Position numbers and translations under genes: made by a program. Positions 1 to 9,850 of a DNA stretch of 64,000 nucleotides are shown here, in pieces. Within the stretch, counting starts at the first letter, position 1; every line of letters begins with the position of its first letter. The stretch comes from Spongiibacter tropicus DSM 19543. GTDB lineage: Bacteria > Pseudomonadota > Gammaproteobacteria > Pseudomonadales > Spongiibacteraceae. A model generated the notes under the pieces. That model saw nothing but the letters and a program-made list of their open reading frames with translations. It had not been told where the DNA came from and made no database searches. The stretch is from contig NZ_ATUS01000001.1 of the NCBI RefSeq assembly GCF_000420325.1, positions 2,298,463-2,362,462 of the forward strand, read 5' to 3'.

Positions 1-1028
1 AATTCCTGCGACCACTGGTGGCTGTCGATAGAGTCATCGGTTTCGTAGTAGCCGACAACGAAGGCGGCGTTCAGATAGTCCTGGAAATAGCGGGTATCCA
101 GCTCCCGGTAACCGGAGATCGACTTCACAGAGACATTCTCGCTCAGGTCCCAGCTCAGGGTCAGTGAGTGGCCGTTGAAGTCGGTGGTGCTGGTGGGCAG
201 GTTCGCCCGGCGCGGTGTTTTGGTGTGAGGGCTGGTGGGGTAGTTCGGGCCTGCCAGCAGGTCGTTCTGGTAATAAATGGGGGTATCTTCCGAATCGCCT
301 ATTTCAAACGCATAGTCGGCACTCAGCGTGTCGCTGATATCCCAGCGCAGGGCGAGGCGAGCCCCCTGTTGATCCTGTTCACCATAGTCATTGCCGCCCC
401 GGTTGCGGACGTAGCCGTCCTTGCTGCTGCGCACATAGGACAGTTTGGCGGACACATCGCCCACCGCGGGAAGGTCGATCGTGGTCAGGCTGCGCAGACG
501 CCCCTGGTTGCCGATGGTGAGCTGTTCTTTGAAGGCGAATTCCCCGCTGGGTTTGCGGGTGTGAATATTGATGGCGCCGCCCGTGGTGTTGCGTCCGTAT
601 AGCGTACCCTGGGGGCCGCGCAGCACTTCGATACGCTCAATGTCTGCGAGATCCATGCTCGAGGACTGCGGGCGCGCCATGTAAACACCGTCGATGTACA
701 TACCGATAGCGCCTTCCTTGGTGATCTGGCCGACGTCGTTTGCGCCTTGGCCGCGCATGAACAGAATCAGCGCGCCACTGGAGGAGGGGTAGGGGGCAAA
801 GGTCAGCGCGGGAACGGTGGTGGCCAGTCCGCTGATATCGTTGGCGCCCTTCATTTCCAGTGCGTCGCTGCCATAGGCGTTGATGGCAATCGGAATTTCC
901 TGGGCCGATTCACTGCGCTTTTGTGCGGTGACGACGACTTCTTCAATCTGTGCCGTCGCGGCCAGTGTGGTGGTGGCTGGGCTGAGTAACAGTCCCAATG
1001 TCAGCATGCGGTAGGGGTGCTTCGTCAT
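1..1028 (-). CDS. TonB-dependent receptor, N-terminal part (cut by window edge)
   Basis: Outer-membrane TonB-dependent receptor that would import a ligand using TonB/ExbBD energy; the ligand is unknown. The first 342 codons lie in the window and the rest of the barrel runs off the left edge. The ATG at 1026-1028 begins a signal peptide (residues 1-23, hydrophobic core LTLGLLL, ending TTLA). A TonB-box-like IEEVVVTA follows at about residues 28-35, then a plug domain with VEVLRGPQGTLYGRNTTGGA near residues 135-155, which is diagnostic. The opening residues resemble receptors common in marine gammaproteobacteria. It is transcribed divergently from the TetR gene at 1248, with repeated TGTAAC half-sites between them, so TetR control is likely. 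The family assignment is certain; the substrate cannot be read. Confidence 0.9.
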   Translation of the reverse strand, partial: MTKHPYRMLTLGLLLSPATTTLAATAQIEEVVVTAQKRSESAQEIPIAINAYGSDALEMKGANDISGLATTVPALTFAPYPSSSGALILFMRGQGANDVGQITKEGAIGMYIDGVYMARPQSSSMDLADIERIEVLRGPQGTLYGRNTTGGAINIHTRKPSGEFAFKEQLTIGNQGRLRSLTTIDLPAVGDVSAKLSYVRSSKDGYVRNRGGNDYGEQDQQGARLALRWDISDTLSADYAFEIGDSEDTPIYYQNDLLAGPNYPTSPHTKTPRRANLPTSTTDFNGHSLTLSWDLSENVSVKSISGYRELDTRYFQDYLNAAFVVGYYETDDSIDSHQWSQE

Positions 1029-1129
1029 TTTTCTTATCTCTCTATGGCGCCAGTCAGTGCTTGCCACGCCCGTGGCGCCAGTATCGGGCATTGGCAAACC
1101 TCGTTAAGCAGAGCCAGCATAAGCGAGCT

Positions 1130-1161
1130 TGTTACATAATACAATATGTGTAACATGTAAC
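1130..1161. promoter_or_regulatory. Candidate TetR operator with repeated TGTAAC half-sites
   Basis: The divergent gap holds TGTTACA (1130-1136) and TGTAACA (1149-1155), a perfect 7-bp inverted repeat with a 12-bp spacer. A further ATGTAAC at 1155-1161 forms a second inverted pair with GTTACAT at 1131-1137. Three copies of one half-site between a TonB receptor and a TetR gene fit an autoregulatory operator. Binding is inferred. Confidence 0.5.
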
Positions 1162-1247
1162 TAACGTTATTGATATTCTGCATCAGCTGATGTTTGAGAA
1201 ATACTGCGGGGGCTGCTAATTTGCGCGGTCTTCTAGGGGAGAGAAAT

Positions 1248-1826
1248 GTGTCAAACCAGCATCTCAGGGAAGCCATCCTTGATGCCGTAGAACAGTGCTT
1301 TGCACAGTACGGACTGCAAAAAACCACCCTCGCTGATGTGGCCGAGCGGGCGGGTGTGTCGAGGATGACCGTGTACCGTCATTTCAAGGACCGCAAGGCG
1401 TTGTTCGACGGTGCTTCACTGCGCAATATTCGTCGGCACTGGGCCGAGATTGCCGCGCAGCTGACCCATGTTGAGCGCTTGGACGAGTGGTTGATTGAGG
1501 GCATGCTCCTCTATCAGTTTGACATTGCCAGCGACCCGCGGGTGCAGCTGTATCTGGACCTCGGGGCATTCGATGACGGCCTCGCGGTGTCGCAGACGGA
1601 GGTTGGTCTGCAGGCGGCTATTTGCCAGTTTGAGCATCTCTTCAATCCGCTGGCGGATGCTCAGGGGCGGCTCAGCAATGGCTTGGACGCCTATCAATTG
1701 GCCGAGTGGGTTCATCGCAACAACCACAGCCTGCTACGCTATCCCAGCGACCGATTGGCTGATCGAGAAGTGCGCCGCCGCTGGTTATCGGCGCAGATTT
1801 GCGGCGGCTTGGTGCCCGCACACTGA
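1248..1826 (+). CDS. TetR/AcrR family transcriptional regulator
   Basis: DNA-binding repressor of the TetR family, 192 residues. The helix-turn-helix lies at residues 27-46 (TLADVAERAGVSRMTVYRHF), followed by the typical K-D-R-K-A-L-F boundary into the ligand-binding domain. I chose the GTG at 1248 because an AGGGGAGA ribosome site precedes it at about 1235-1242; a TTG at 1194 would add 18 residues with no family match. The ligand domain is not close to any regulator I can name. It is divergent from the TonB receptor at 1-1028, which is its most likely target, together with itself. An OsmC-type gene follows 79 bases downstream and may or may not share the transcript. Confidence 0.88.
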   Translation: MSNQHLREAILDAVEQCFAQYGLQKTTLADVAERAGVSRMTVYRHFKDRKALFDGASLRNIRRHWAEIAAQLTHVERLDEWLIEGMLLYQFDIASDPRVQLYLDLGAFDDGLAVSQTEVGLQAAICQFEHLFNPLADAQGRLSNGLDAYQLAEWVHRNNHSLLRYPSDRLADREVRRRWLSAQICGGLVPAH

Positions 1827-1905
1827 GCAGCGCGCAGGTCTTTGATCCAGCGCAAGGTTTGCCAGCTCAATCCGGGCTGTAATGAAGGAAAAGGAGGATT
1901 CATTC

Positions 1906-2340
1906 ATGCAAGCACTTCCCCATCGTTACTATGTTTGCGCGAGCGCCGAAAGCGAGGGCGACGTTACCCTCAAATCCGACGGGCTCAGCAATATCTCCTC
2001 GGATGCACCTGCTGAGTTCGGAGGTCCCGGTGACAAGTGGTCGCCGGAAACCCTGTTGATGGCTGCGGTGGCCGATTGTTTTGTACTGAGCTTTAAAGCG
2101 GTTGCCAAAGCGGCCAAGTTTGACTGGTTGGCGCTGGACTGCCGGGCCGAGGGCAAACTGGACAAGCAGGAGCGCAAGGTCTGCTTCACCGAATTTGAAG
2201 TGTTTGTCAGCCTGACGGTGGCGGCAGACGTCGACGAAGAGCAAGCCACGCAGTTGCTGGAAAAAGCCGAGCGTAACTGTCTGGTGGCGAATTCGCTGTC
2301 GGGGCCTTCGCAGTTGTATATCGAAATTCTGAGAGGCTAG
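1906..2340 (+). CDS. OsmC/Ohr family protein
   Basis: Small cytoplasmic protein of the OsmC superfamily (144 residues), whose characterised members reduce organic hydroperoxides with a pair of cysteines. The two family cysteines are visible at C58 (in VADCFVLSF) and C125 (in AERNCLVANS), at the expected spacing. Three further cysteines (C11, C79, C93) are present. An earlier ATG at 1882 is in frame, but AAGGAGG at 1890-1896 lies 9 bases before the ATG at 1906, which decides the start. The sequence fits the OsmC-like branch better than classical Ohr, so the substrate is uncertain. It follows the TetR gene on the same strand with no obvious terminator. Confidence 0.85.
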   Translation: MQALPHRYYVCASAESEGDVTLKSDGLSNISSDAPAEFGGPGDKWSPETLLMAAVADCFVLSFKAVAKAAKFDWLALDCRAEGKLDKQERKVCFTEFEVFVSLTVAADVDEEQATQLLEKAERNCLVANSLSGPSQLYIEILRG

Positions 2341-2471
2341 TCTCTCCCGTCAGCGAGGTATACAAAAGTGCTCGCGCAGTCCTAAGTATTAATGCCAATA
2401 GGTTTCTGAGCCATAGTCGCTAGGCTGTGTCTCAGCACTATTCTGTCAGCTTGTAAAAAAGGAATTGAACC

Positions 2472-2996
2472 ATGAAAGGACTCGCCCCCCTCGCTTGCCT
2501 GTGTCTGCTTTCCAGCGCCGTTTATGCCTATGAACCGGAGCCCGTGGTCTATGTGGGTGCGTCGTACTCACATCTGGAATACTCCGAGTCATCGATCGAA
2601 GCGGACTTGTCGTCTGTCGGCGTCACGTTTGGTGCCCTGATTAACGAGAATTTCGCGCTAGAGTTGCGATATGCGCAAGGTTTTGATGATGAGACGGTCA
2701 TGAATATCGCGACCCTGGAACTTGACCACATGGTCAGTGGATACCTGAGGGCAGGCATGCCCGTGACCGAGCGCCTTTATCCCTATCTGGTGGTGGGGCG
2801 AAGTAAGGTCGAAATGAAAGCCTCGGGTGCTGGCCTGTCTATCTCGGGAAAGAAAAGTGATATCAGCTATGGCTTGGGTCTGAATATCTCCTGGCCGGAG
2901 TCGCCGGTGATTGTGAACATGGAATACACCCAGTTTGTCGATAAGGATTACTTTGAAATTGCGGGGCTGACGATCGGTCTGCAGCTCGAATACTAA
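2472..2996 (+). CDS. Small outer-membrane beta-barrel protein
   Basis: Exported 174-residue protein. A signal peptide spans about residues 1-19 (hydrophobic LAPLACLCLLSSA, ending VYA). The mature part alternates polar and hydrophobic residues in strands separated by turns (for example VVYVGASYSHLEY, FALELRYAQGF, LTIGLQLEY) and ends in an aromatic residue, as outer-membrane barrels do. The length and pattern fit an eight-stranded OmpA/OmpW-like barrel with no periplasmic domain. AAGGAA at about 2458-2463 serves as ribosome site. No specific function can be assigned. It stands alone between the OsmC gene and the convergent LysR gene. Confidence 0.72.
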   Translation: MKGLAPLACLCLLSSAVYAYEPEPVVYVGASYSHLEYSESSIEADLSSVGVTFGALINENFALELRYAQGFDDETVMNIATLELDHMVSGYLRAGMPVTERLYPYLVVGRSKVEMKASGAGLSISGKKSDISYGLGLNISWPESPVIVNMEYTQFVDKDYFEIAGLTIGLQLEY

Positions 2997-3020
2997 GCAC
3001 GCCTCTTCCCTCAGGCGGCG

Positions 3021-3920
3021 CTAGGCTTGTTCATCAAGCGCCGCCACTCTCTCCATGATTTGTTCCCTCAGCCAGCGATGACCTGCATCGGCATTAGCAC
3101 TGCGGTGCCAGTAGATATGCATGTCGAGTGCGGGCAGTTCCAGCGGCAGTGGATGGAGCCTCAGCCCCAATAGCTTGGCGTAGCGCTCGCCCAGCTGTCG
3201 CGGTAGCGTGAGCAACAAATGTGAAGCGGCAACCACGTGACTGGCGGCGTGGTAACTCTGCCCGCGTATGCGTACATCTCGCTTCAGCCCCCTCTGCAAG
3301 AGCTGCCGGTCTTCAAATAACACGCCCTCTCCGCGCCCGGATACTCCGACATGAATCGCCGCGAGATACGCCTCCAGCGTCAACGCTGCTGTCAGTGGGT
3401 GATCGGCCCGCATCAGCACACACAGGGGCTCGCTGCGCAGTGGGACGTGCTCAATGCTGTCGTCGACGGGCTGCGGTACATCGACAGCCAGTGACAGCTC
3501 GCCGAGGGCCAGGTGGCGGCTGAGCTGATCCCGACGCAGCCGTCGGCTTTGAAGGCGAATGCCCGGTGCGACCGTGTTCAGGTGACCGGCAAGCGGTGGC
3601 AGAAGCAAAAACTCCATGGTGTCGCCCAAGCCGAGAACAAACCGCCGCTGGGAGTCGCCGGCGTCAAAATGTTGCCCTCGATAAACGCTGTCTTGCAGTG
3701 TGCTCAGCGCAGCTTGCACGTCGTCGGCTATGCTGTCTGCGAGGGGGGTTGGCGCGATCTGGCGGCCGCGGCGCACGAACAGTGGGTCGTCGAAGTGTTG
3801 GCGCAGGCGGGCGAGGGCATTGCTGACGGCGGGCTGGCTCAGATGCAGGTCGCGAGCCGCTTCGGTCAAAGAGCCCGCGCGGTAGATGGCGTCAAAAACG
3901 CGGAACAGATTCAGGTCCAT
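3021..3920 (-). CDS. LysR family transcriptional regulator (NodD/LinR-like)
   Basis: LysR-type regulator, 299 residues. The N-terminal winged helix-turn-helix lies at about residues 16-36 (GSLTEAARDLHLSQPAVSNAL). It is followed by the conserved DPLFVRRG and a two-lobed effector-binding domain. The start MDLNLFRVFDAIY is typical of the NodD/NahR/LinR branch, which usually responds to aromatic or lipophilic inducers. It is divergent from the acyl-CoA dehydrogenase/SDR operon at 4040 with a 119-bp gap, so that operon is its most likely target. The inducer is unknown. Confidence 0.9.
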   Translation of the reverse strand: MDLNLFRVFDAIYRAGSLTEAARDLHLSQPAVSNALARLRQHFDDPLFVRRGRQIAPTPLADSIADDVQAALSTLQDSVYRGQHFDAGDSQRRFVLGLGDTMEFLLLPPLAGHLNTVAPGIRLQSRRLRRDQLSRHLALGELSLAVDVPQPVDDSIEHVPLRSEPLCVLMRADHPLTAALTLEAYLAAIHVGVSGRGEGVLFEDRQLLQRGLKRDVRIRGQSYHAASHVVAASHLLLTLPRQLGERYAKLLGLRLHPLPLELPALDMHIYWHRSANADAGHRWLREQIMERVAALDEQA

Positions 3921-3945
3921 TGGCTTCTCTCGGGGCGTAAAATAT

Positions 3946-3960
3946 ATTCGCTTTATGAAT
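3946..3960. promoter_or_regulatory. Candidate LysR-type binding palindrome
   Basis: ATTC (3946-3949) and GAAT (3957-3960) form an inverted repeat with a 7-bp spacer. It sits in an AT-rich stretch between the LysR start and the divergent acyl-CoA dehydrogenase gene. Short dyads here match the general T-N11-A pattern of LysR regulators, but a site this short could arise by chance. Confidence 0.3.
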
Positions 3961-4039
3961 AATAAAGGATTTATAAAATAAATTAGACTGATGTTTTGCC
4001 GCGGACTATGGTACGTGGAGTTTGTGTGGAGGATACCCT

Positions 4040-5260
4040 ATGGATTTCAGCCTCAGCCCGCGCTGCCAGGCGCTGCGCGATCAGATTCGCCAATTTATCG
4101 ATACCGAGATTGCCCCGGTGGAAGCGGCCTTGTTGCCCGGCCTGCTGGAAAGCCCCCGTGGTGCAGATTGGACACAGTGGCAGGTGCTTCCGGAAGTCGA
4201 AGCCCTGAAAGAAAAAGCCAAAGCCCAGGGCTTATGGAATCTGTTTTTGCCCGATCCGGAACTGGGGGCGGGTTTGTCAGTGGCGGAATACGCGGTACTG
4301 GCTGAGCAGATGGGGCGCTCGCATTTTGCGCCGGAAGTGTTTAACTGCAACGCGCCCGATACCGGCAATATGGAAGTGTTGTGGAAATACGGCAGCGAGG
4401 CACAAAAGGCCCAGTGGCTGACGCCCTTGCTCAATGCCGAGATTCGCTCGGTATTTTTCATGACCGAGCCCGACGTGGCGTCCTCCGATGCCACCAATAT
4501 GCAGGCGACGATTACCGTCGATGGCGACGAACTGGTATTGAACGGGAAAAAATGGTGGTCCACCGGTGTGGGCGACCCGCGCTGCGAAGTGGGTATCTTT
4601 ATGGGCCTGAGTGATCCTGAGGCGCCTCGTCACAGTCGTCACTCGATGGTATTGGTGCCGATGAATACCCCGGGCGTGACCATCAAGCGGATGCTGCCGG
4701 TGTTTGGCGGCTTTGATGAGCCCAGTGGCCACGGTGAAGTGTGGTTTGAAAATGTTCGGGTGCCGATGGATAACCTCATTCACGGCCTGGGGCGTGGCTT
4801 TGAAATCGCTCAGGGGCGCCTCGGCCCCGGCCGCATCCACCATTGCATGCGCGCCATCGGCGCCTCTGAACGCGCGCTGGAGCTGATGATTCAGCGTGGC
4901 ATGAGCCGTGAAGCCTTCGGCAAGCCCTTGATTAAACTCGGGGGCAATCCCGAGCGAGTGGCTGAGCTGCGCATTGCGATCGATCAAGCGCGGCTGTTGA
5001 CTCAGTACGCCGCCTGGAAAATCGACGAGGTGGGTGCCATGCAGGCGCTCAGCGAAATCTCCGCGATCAAGGTTGTTGCCCCGAACGTGATGCAGCAGGT
5101 GGTCGACGAGGCTATTCAACTGTTCGGGGGTGCCGGTGTGAGCAATGACACGCCGCTGGCGGCCCTGTTTGCCATGGCGCGGGTGCTGCGCCTGGCCGAT
5201 GGCCCCGATGCCGTGCACCGCAGTTTGATCGCCCGCCTTGAATTTGCCAAATACCGCTAG
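4040..5260 (+). CDS. Acyl-CoA dehydrogenase family protein
   Basis: FAD-dependent acyl-CoA dehydrogenase, 406 residues, introducing a trans-2,3 double bond into an acyl-CoA in beta-oxidation-type pathways. The flavin-binding signature MTEPDVASSDATN lies near residue 135. KKWWSTGVGDPRC follows in the middle beta domain, and the C-terminal helical domain contains AIQLFGGAGVSND and RLADGPDAVH. The long N-terminal helix region (LRDQIRQFIDTEIAPVE) is typical of the ACAD10/11-like branch. GGAGG at 4028-4032 sets the ATG at 4040. An SDR gene starts 10 bases downstream, so the two are co-transcribed. The chain length or ring substrate cannot be read. Confidence 0.9.
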   Translation: MDFSLSPRCQALRDQIRQFIDTEIAPVEAALLPGLLESPRGADWTQWQVLPEVEALKEKAKAQGLWNLFLPDPELGAGLSVAEYAVLAEQMGRSHFAPEVFNCNAPDTGNMEVLWKYGSEAQKAQWLTPLLNAEIRSVFFMTEPDVASSDATNMQATITVDGDELVLNGKKWWSTGVGDPRCEVGIFMGLSDPEAPRHSRHSMVLVPMNTPGVTIKRMLPVFGGFDEPSGHGEVWFENVRVPMDNLIHGLGRGFEIAQGRLGPGRIHHCMRAIGASERALELMIQRGMSREAFGKPLIKLGGNPERVAELRIAIDQARLLTQYAAWKIDEVGAMQALSEISAIKVVAPNVMQQVVDEAIQLFGGAGVSNDTPLAALFAMARVLRLADGPDAVHRSLIARLEFAKYR

Positions 5261-5270
5261 GAGACGCTTG

Positions 5271-6098
5271 ATGAGCAATAACTATAAGACGGGTCAGTCG
5301 CGCATTTTTATCACCGGTGGTGCGTCGGGTCTGGGGCGCGCGCTGGCCGAGCGTTTTGCCGCAGCGGGCTATGCGGTGTGCATCGGCGATATTCATGCTG
5401 AGCGCGGGGAGGAAACCCTGGCGGCGCTGCAGCAGAAAACGGCGGCGCACTTTCTCACTTGCAATGTCCAGCGTGAAGAGGATTTGCAGGCCGCGGCAGA
5501 CTGGCTTCGCGAGCATTGGGGAGGCGTGGATATTGTCGTCAACAATGCGGGGGTGGCCGCTGCCGGAAATATCGATGCGCTGCCGCTGGAGGATTGGCAG
5601 TGGGTCATGGACATCAATGTGCTGGGTGTGGTGCGTGGCAGCAAGGTGTTCACGGCGCTGATGAAGGAGCAAGGACACGGTCACATTGTGAATATCGCGT
5701 CACTCGCCGGCTTGATTCATCCGCCGAAGATGGCTGCTTACTGCGCTTCCAAGGCGGCGGTGGTGGCGATCTCCGAGAGCATGAGCCTGGAGTTGGCCGA
5801 CGACAATATTGGCGTATCGGTGGTCTGTCCGGCGTTCTTCCGGACGAATCTTGCCGAGTCAGCGAGGGCGTCAGATGCCGATTCTGCCGGTATGACGAAT
5901 CGCCTGGTGAACAAAGCCAAAATCGGCGCCGAAGAGATTGCCAATTACGTGTTCGAGGCTGTGCAGCGCGGCGACCACTATATCCTCACACACGCGGAAA
6001 GCCGTCGATTGTTCCGTCTGAAACGTCTCGTGCCTTTCAGCTGGTACCGCCGTGTGATGCTGAAAGGCACGTCGCGCATGGCTAAAAAGCGCGCCTGA
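5271..6098 (+). CDS. Short-chain dehydrogenase/reductase
   Basis: NAD(P)-dependent SDR, 275 residues. The Rossmann motif TGGASGLG lies at residues 15-22, with NNAGVA near residue 95. A serine in VNIASLAG and a YCASK motif supply the catalytic Ser-Tyr-Lys. The C-terminal tail is basic and somewhat long, as in SDRs acting on lipophilic alcohols. TAGGAGA at about 5258-5264 selects the ATG at 5271 over an earlier in-frame codon. It is the second gene of the operon begun by the acyl-CoA dehydrogenase, so a role in oxidising a hydroxyl of the same substrate is plausible but inferred. The gene ends five bases before the convergent MAPEG gene. Confidence 0.9.
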   Translation: MSNNYKTGQSRIFITGGASGLGRALAERFAAAGYAVCIGDIHAERGEETLAALQQKTAAHFLTCNVQREEDLQAAADWLREHWGGVDIVVNNAGVAAAGNIDALPLEDWQWVMDINVLGVVRGSKVFTALMKEQGHGHIVNIASLAGLIHPPKMAAYCASKAAVVAISESMSLELADDNIGVSVVCPAFFRTNLAESARASDADSAGMTNRLVNKAKIGAEEIANYVFEAVQRGDHYILTHAESRRLFRLKRLVPFSWYRRVMLKGTSRMAKKRA

Positions 6099-6103
6099 GA
6101 AGA

Positions 6104-6526
6104 TTACAGCAGTGCGCGCAGGGCGTTAATCGCCATTGCCAGCAGAGCGAGGGTACTGATGGCGAAAATGCTAAAGCGCAGCGGCACGTAGTTATTGGTG
6201 CTCTGCACAATGCTGTGCAGCACGCGGGCGACAACGTAGGTCCAGGCCAATGTCAGGTTGATACCGTCGCCCAAGCCCATCATGGCCAGTGTCAGCGCGG
6301 TAGCGTAGAACAGGGTGGGCTGCTCCATCAGGTGATTGTAATTGTCGGCCTTCCACTGAATGCGTTTATCCATCAGTGTGGCCAGCTCGGCAGTGCGTTC
6401 TCCCGCCGAGGGCGGCAGCCCGGCTTTGTGGATGGCGGGCAATCGCGTTAAGGCCATCCAGGCAAGCATCACCAGGCTCCAAAGCACCAGCGTAATGACG
6501 GGAAGAAAAAGAGGGGATGCACTCAT
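6104..6526 (-). CDS. MAPEG family membrane protein
   Basis: Integral inner-membrane protein of the MAPEG family (140 residues). The family includes membrane glutathione transferases and eicosanoid enzymes, but bacterial members mostly have no assigned role. Four hydrophobic segments can be seen (about residues 5-25, 70-88, 91-106 and 118-138). The region between the first two carries the family pattern (R..A...N..E/H.P.FY), here as KADNYNHLMEQPTLFYATALTL, trailing into VVARVLHSIVQ. It lies between two SDR genes on the opposite strand and is convergent with the first. Confidence 0.82.
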   Translation of the reverse strand: MSASPLFLPVITLVLWSLVMLAWMALTRLPAIHKAGLPPSAGERTAELATLMDKRIQWKADNYNHLMEQPTLFYATALTLAMMGLGDGINLTLAWTYVVARVLHSIVQSTNNYVPLRFSIFAISTLALLAMAINALRALL

Positions 6527-6609
6527 GCGTATTTCCTGTTTTATCGTCTATGTGTCAGGGTGAGGGAAATATAGCAGCCGCATCGACATAACCACACAAC
6601 GAGGACGCG

Positions 6610-7359
6610 ATGTTTAGAAAAAATATTTTGATCACCGGTGCCAGCTCCGGTCTGGGTGAGGGAATGGCGCGGGCGTTCGCCGCGAAGGGCAGTAATCTGG
6701 CCCTGTGCGCACGCCGGGTGGAGAATCTGGAGGCCATCAAGGCCGATATTGAAAAGGCGCATCCCAATGTCACCGTGCTGATCAAGGCGCTGGACGTGTG
6801 CGACTACGATCAGGTGTTCACCGTGTTCCGTGAATTCCGTGAAGAATTGGGCAGTCTCGACCGGGTGATCGTGAATGCCGGGATGGGTAAGGGCGCGTCG
6901 ATGGGCACCGGATATTTCCATGCCAATCGCCGCACCGCCGAGACCAATTTCATTGGTGCCATTGCCCAGTGCGAGGCGGCCATGGAAATCTTCCGCGAGC
7001 AAAATGCCGGGCACCTGGTGACGATTTCCTCCATGAGCGCGCTGCGCGGCCTGCCTCGCGCGGTGAATATCTATGCGGCCACCAAGGCCGGACTGCGCAC
7101 CCTGAGCGAGGGCTTGCGGGCCGATGTGTTGGGTACGCCGATTAAAGTGAGCTGCATCCTGCCCGGTTTTATTCTCACGCCGATTAATGAAGAGATGAAA
7201 AAAGCGCCGCTGCGGGTGGACTTGGAAACCGGCTGTCGCGCTCTGGTGAAAGCTATCGAAAAAGAGCCCGGTGAGGCCAAGGTGCCCGCTTGGCCGTGGG
7301 TGCCTGTGGGTTGGGCGATGAAGCTGCTGCCCTTGCGCCTCGTTGCTAAAATGACCTGA
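6610..7359 (+). CDS. Short-chain dehydrogenase/reductase
   Basis: SDR of 249 residues. TGASSGLG lies at residues 9-16 and VNAGMG near residue 90. The catalytic serine is in TISSMSA and the YxxxK in IYAATKAG. The C-terminal WPWVPVGWAMKLLP is hydrophobic and suggests membrane association or a lipophilic substrate. It starts with a clear ATG after a CGAGGACG ribosome site. It is divergent from MAPEG and is followed 27 bases later by a small exported phosphatase-like gene. The substrate is unknown. Confidence 0.9.
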   Translation: MFRKNILITGASSGLGEGMARAFAAKGSNLALCARRVENLEAIKADIEKAHPNVTVLIKALDVCDYDQVFTVFREFREELGSLDRVIVNAGMGKGASMGTGYFHANRRTAETNFIGAIAQCEAAMEIFREQNAGHLVTISSMSALRGLPRAVNIYAATKAGLRTLSEGLRADVLGTPIKVSCILPGFILTPINEEMKKAPLRVDLETGCRALVKAIEKEPGEAKVPAWPWVPVGWAMKLLPLRLVAKMT

Positions 7360-7386
7360 TCAACGGGAGCGGGCGGAGAGATTGCA

Positions 7387-7893
7387 ATGAAAATGTGGAT
7401 GGCACTGCTGGTAGTGCTTGTGGCGCCCCTGAGCTGGGGCGCGAATGAGATGCCCGCGGAGAATCGCTATGTGGGCGGCCAGCCTTCGGCGGCAGACTTG
7501 CAGCGCCTTGCGGCGTCGGGAGTGCGCCATGTGATCAATCTGCGTCCGGCCGCCGAGCAGGCCGGTTACGATGAGTCGGCAGCCGTGACGGCAGAGGGGA
7601 TGCAATACCATAATTTGCCGGTCGCCGGGGCGGCGGATATCAGCTTTGCCAACGCTCAGGCGCTGGATGCGCTGCTGGCCGATATCGGCGACGAGCCGGT
7701 GCTGTTGCACTGCGCCAGCGGCAACCGTGTCGGTGCGCTGATGGCGCTGCGGGCGGCCATGCAAGGGCAGGATGAGGAGTCCGCGATTGCTGAGGGGCGG
7801 CGCTGGGGCATGACGCGTCTGGAGCCGGTGGTGCGCCAGCGACTGCAGGAGCAGGAGCAGGACTGTCTGATAGCGATGGAATCACCCTGCTAG
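7387..7893 (+). CDS. Exported dual-specificity phosphatase-like protein (DUF442/BLH type)
   Basis: Periplasmic protein of 168 residues with a signal peptide (residues 1-19, MALLVVLVAPLSWGA). The fold resembles cysteine phosphatases of the beta-lactamase-hydrolase-like group. It opens with GGQPSAADLQRLAASGVRHVINLRP and carries the P-loop HCASGNRVG near residue 105, matching the HCxxGxxR active site with one residue shift (HCASGNR). The nucleophilic cysteine and the phosphate-binding arginine are present. It lies 27 bases after an SDR gene and may be co-transcribed. The physiological substrate is unknown. Confidence 0.8.
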   Translation: MKMWMALLVVLVAPLSWGANEMPAENRYVGGQPSAADLQRLAASGVRHVINLRPAAEQAGYDESAAVTAEGMQYHNLPVAGAADISFANAQALDALLADIGDEPVLLHCASGNRVGALMALRAAMQGQDEESAIAEGRRWGMTRLEPVVRQRLQEQEQDCLIAMESPC

Positions 7894-8016
7894 GATTCTG
7901 TCCGGGGGTGAAAGGCGCGCTTTGCCGGTAAAAGAATTGCGCCTGAGGCGCCCTTTAGGTACCGTTCGCTCAGTTTTCATGCCGCTTGACGCGGCGTTTC
8001 TGTATCAGGAGTGATC

Positions 8017-9678
<1,662 letters not shown>

Positions 9679-9716
9679 GCGGGCGGCGGCGAATTGCCGC
9701 CAAACGTGTTCCGCAG

Positions 9717-9768
9717 ATGGCCGTCGGTGTGCAAATCCGCAGATTTGTTGCCCCGCACGGCCATTTTT
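9717..9768 (+). terminator. Long hairpin with U-tract after ettA
   Basis: ATGGCCGT (9717-9724) pairs perfectly with ACGGCCAT (9757-9764), enclosing a second helix CAAATC/GATTTG (9732-9737 and 9742-9747), and is followed by TTTTT. It ends ettA transcription or acts as a structured leader of tkt, whose start is 83 bases downstream. A shorter GGCGGC/GCCGCC hairpin lies just before it at about 9685-9700. Confidence 0.6.
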
Positions 9769-9850
9769 ACATTCCAGAGGTTTGCTGTATGGCCCGGGGT
9801 AAGGGAAAATAGCGCCCTCTTTGCCGCCACCACAGTATCAGGAGCTCCCG

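Noticed and set aside
4277-5278. 333-codon minus-strand open frame antisense to the acyl-CoA dehydrogenase
   Set aside because: His/Gln-rich composition, no ribosome site and no family; a shadow of the real gene.
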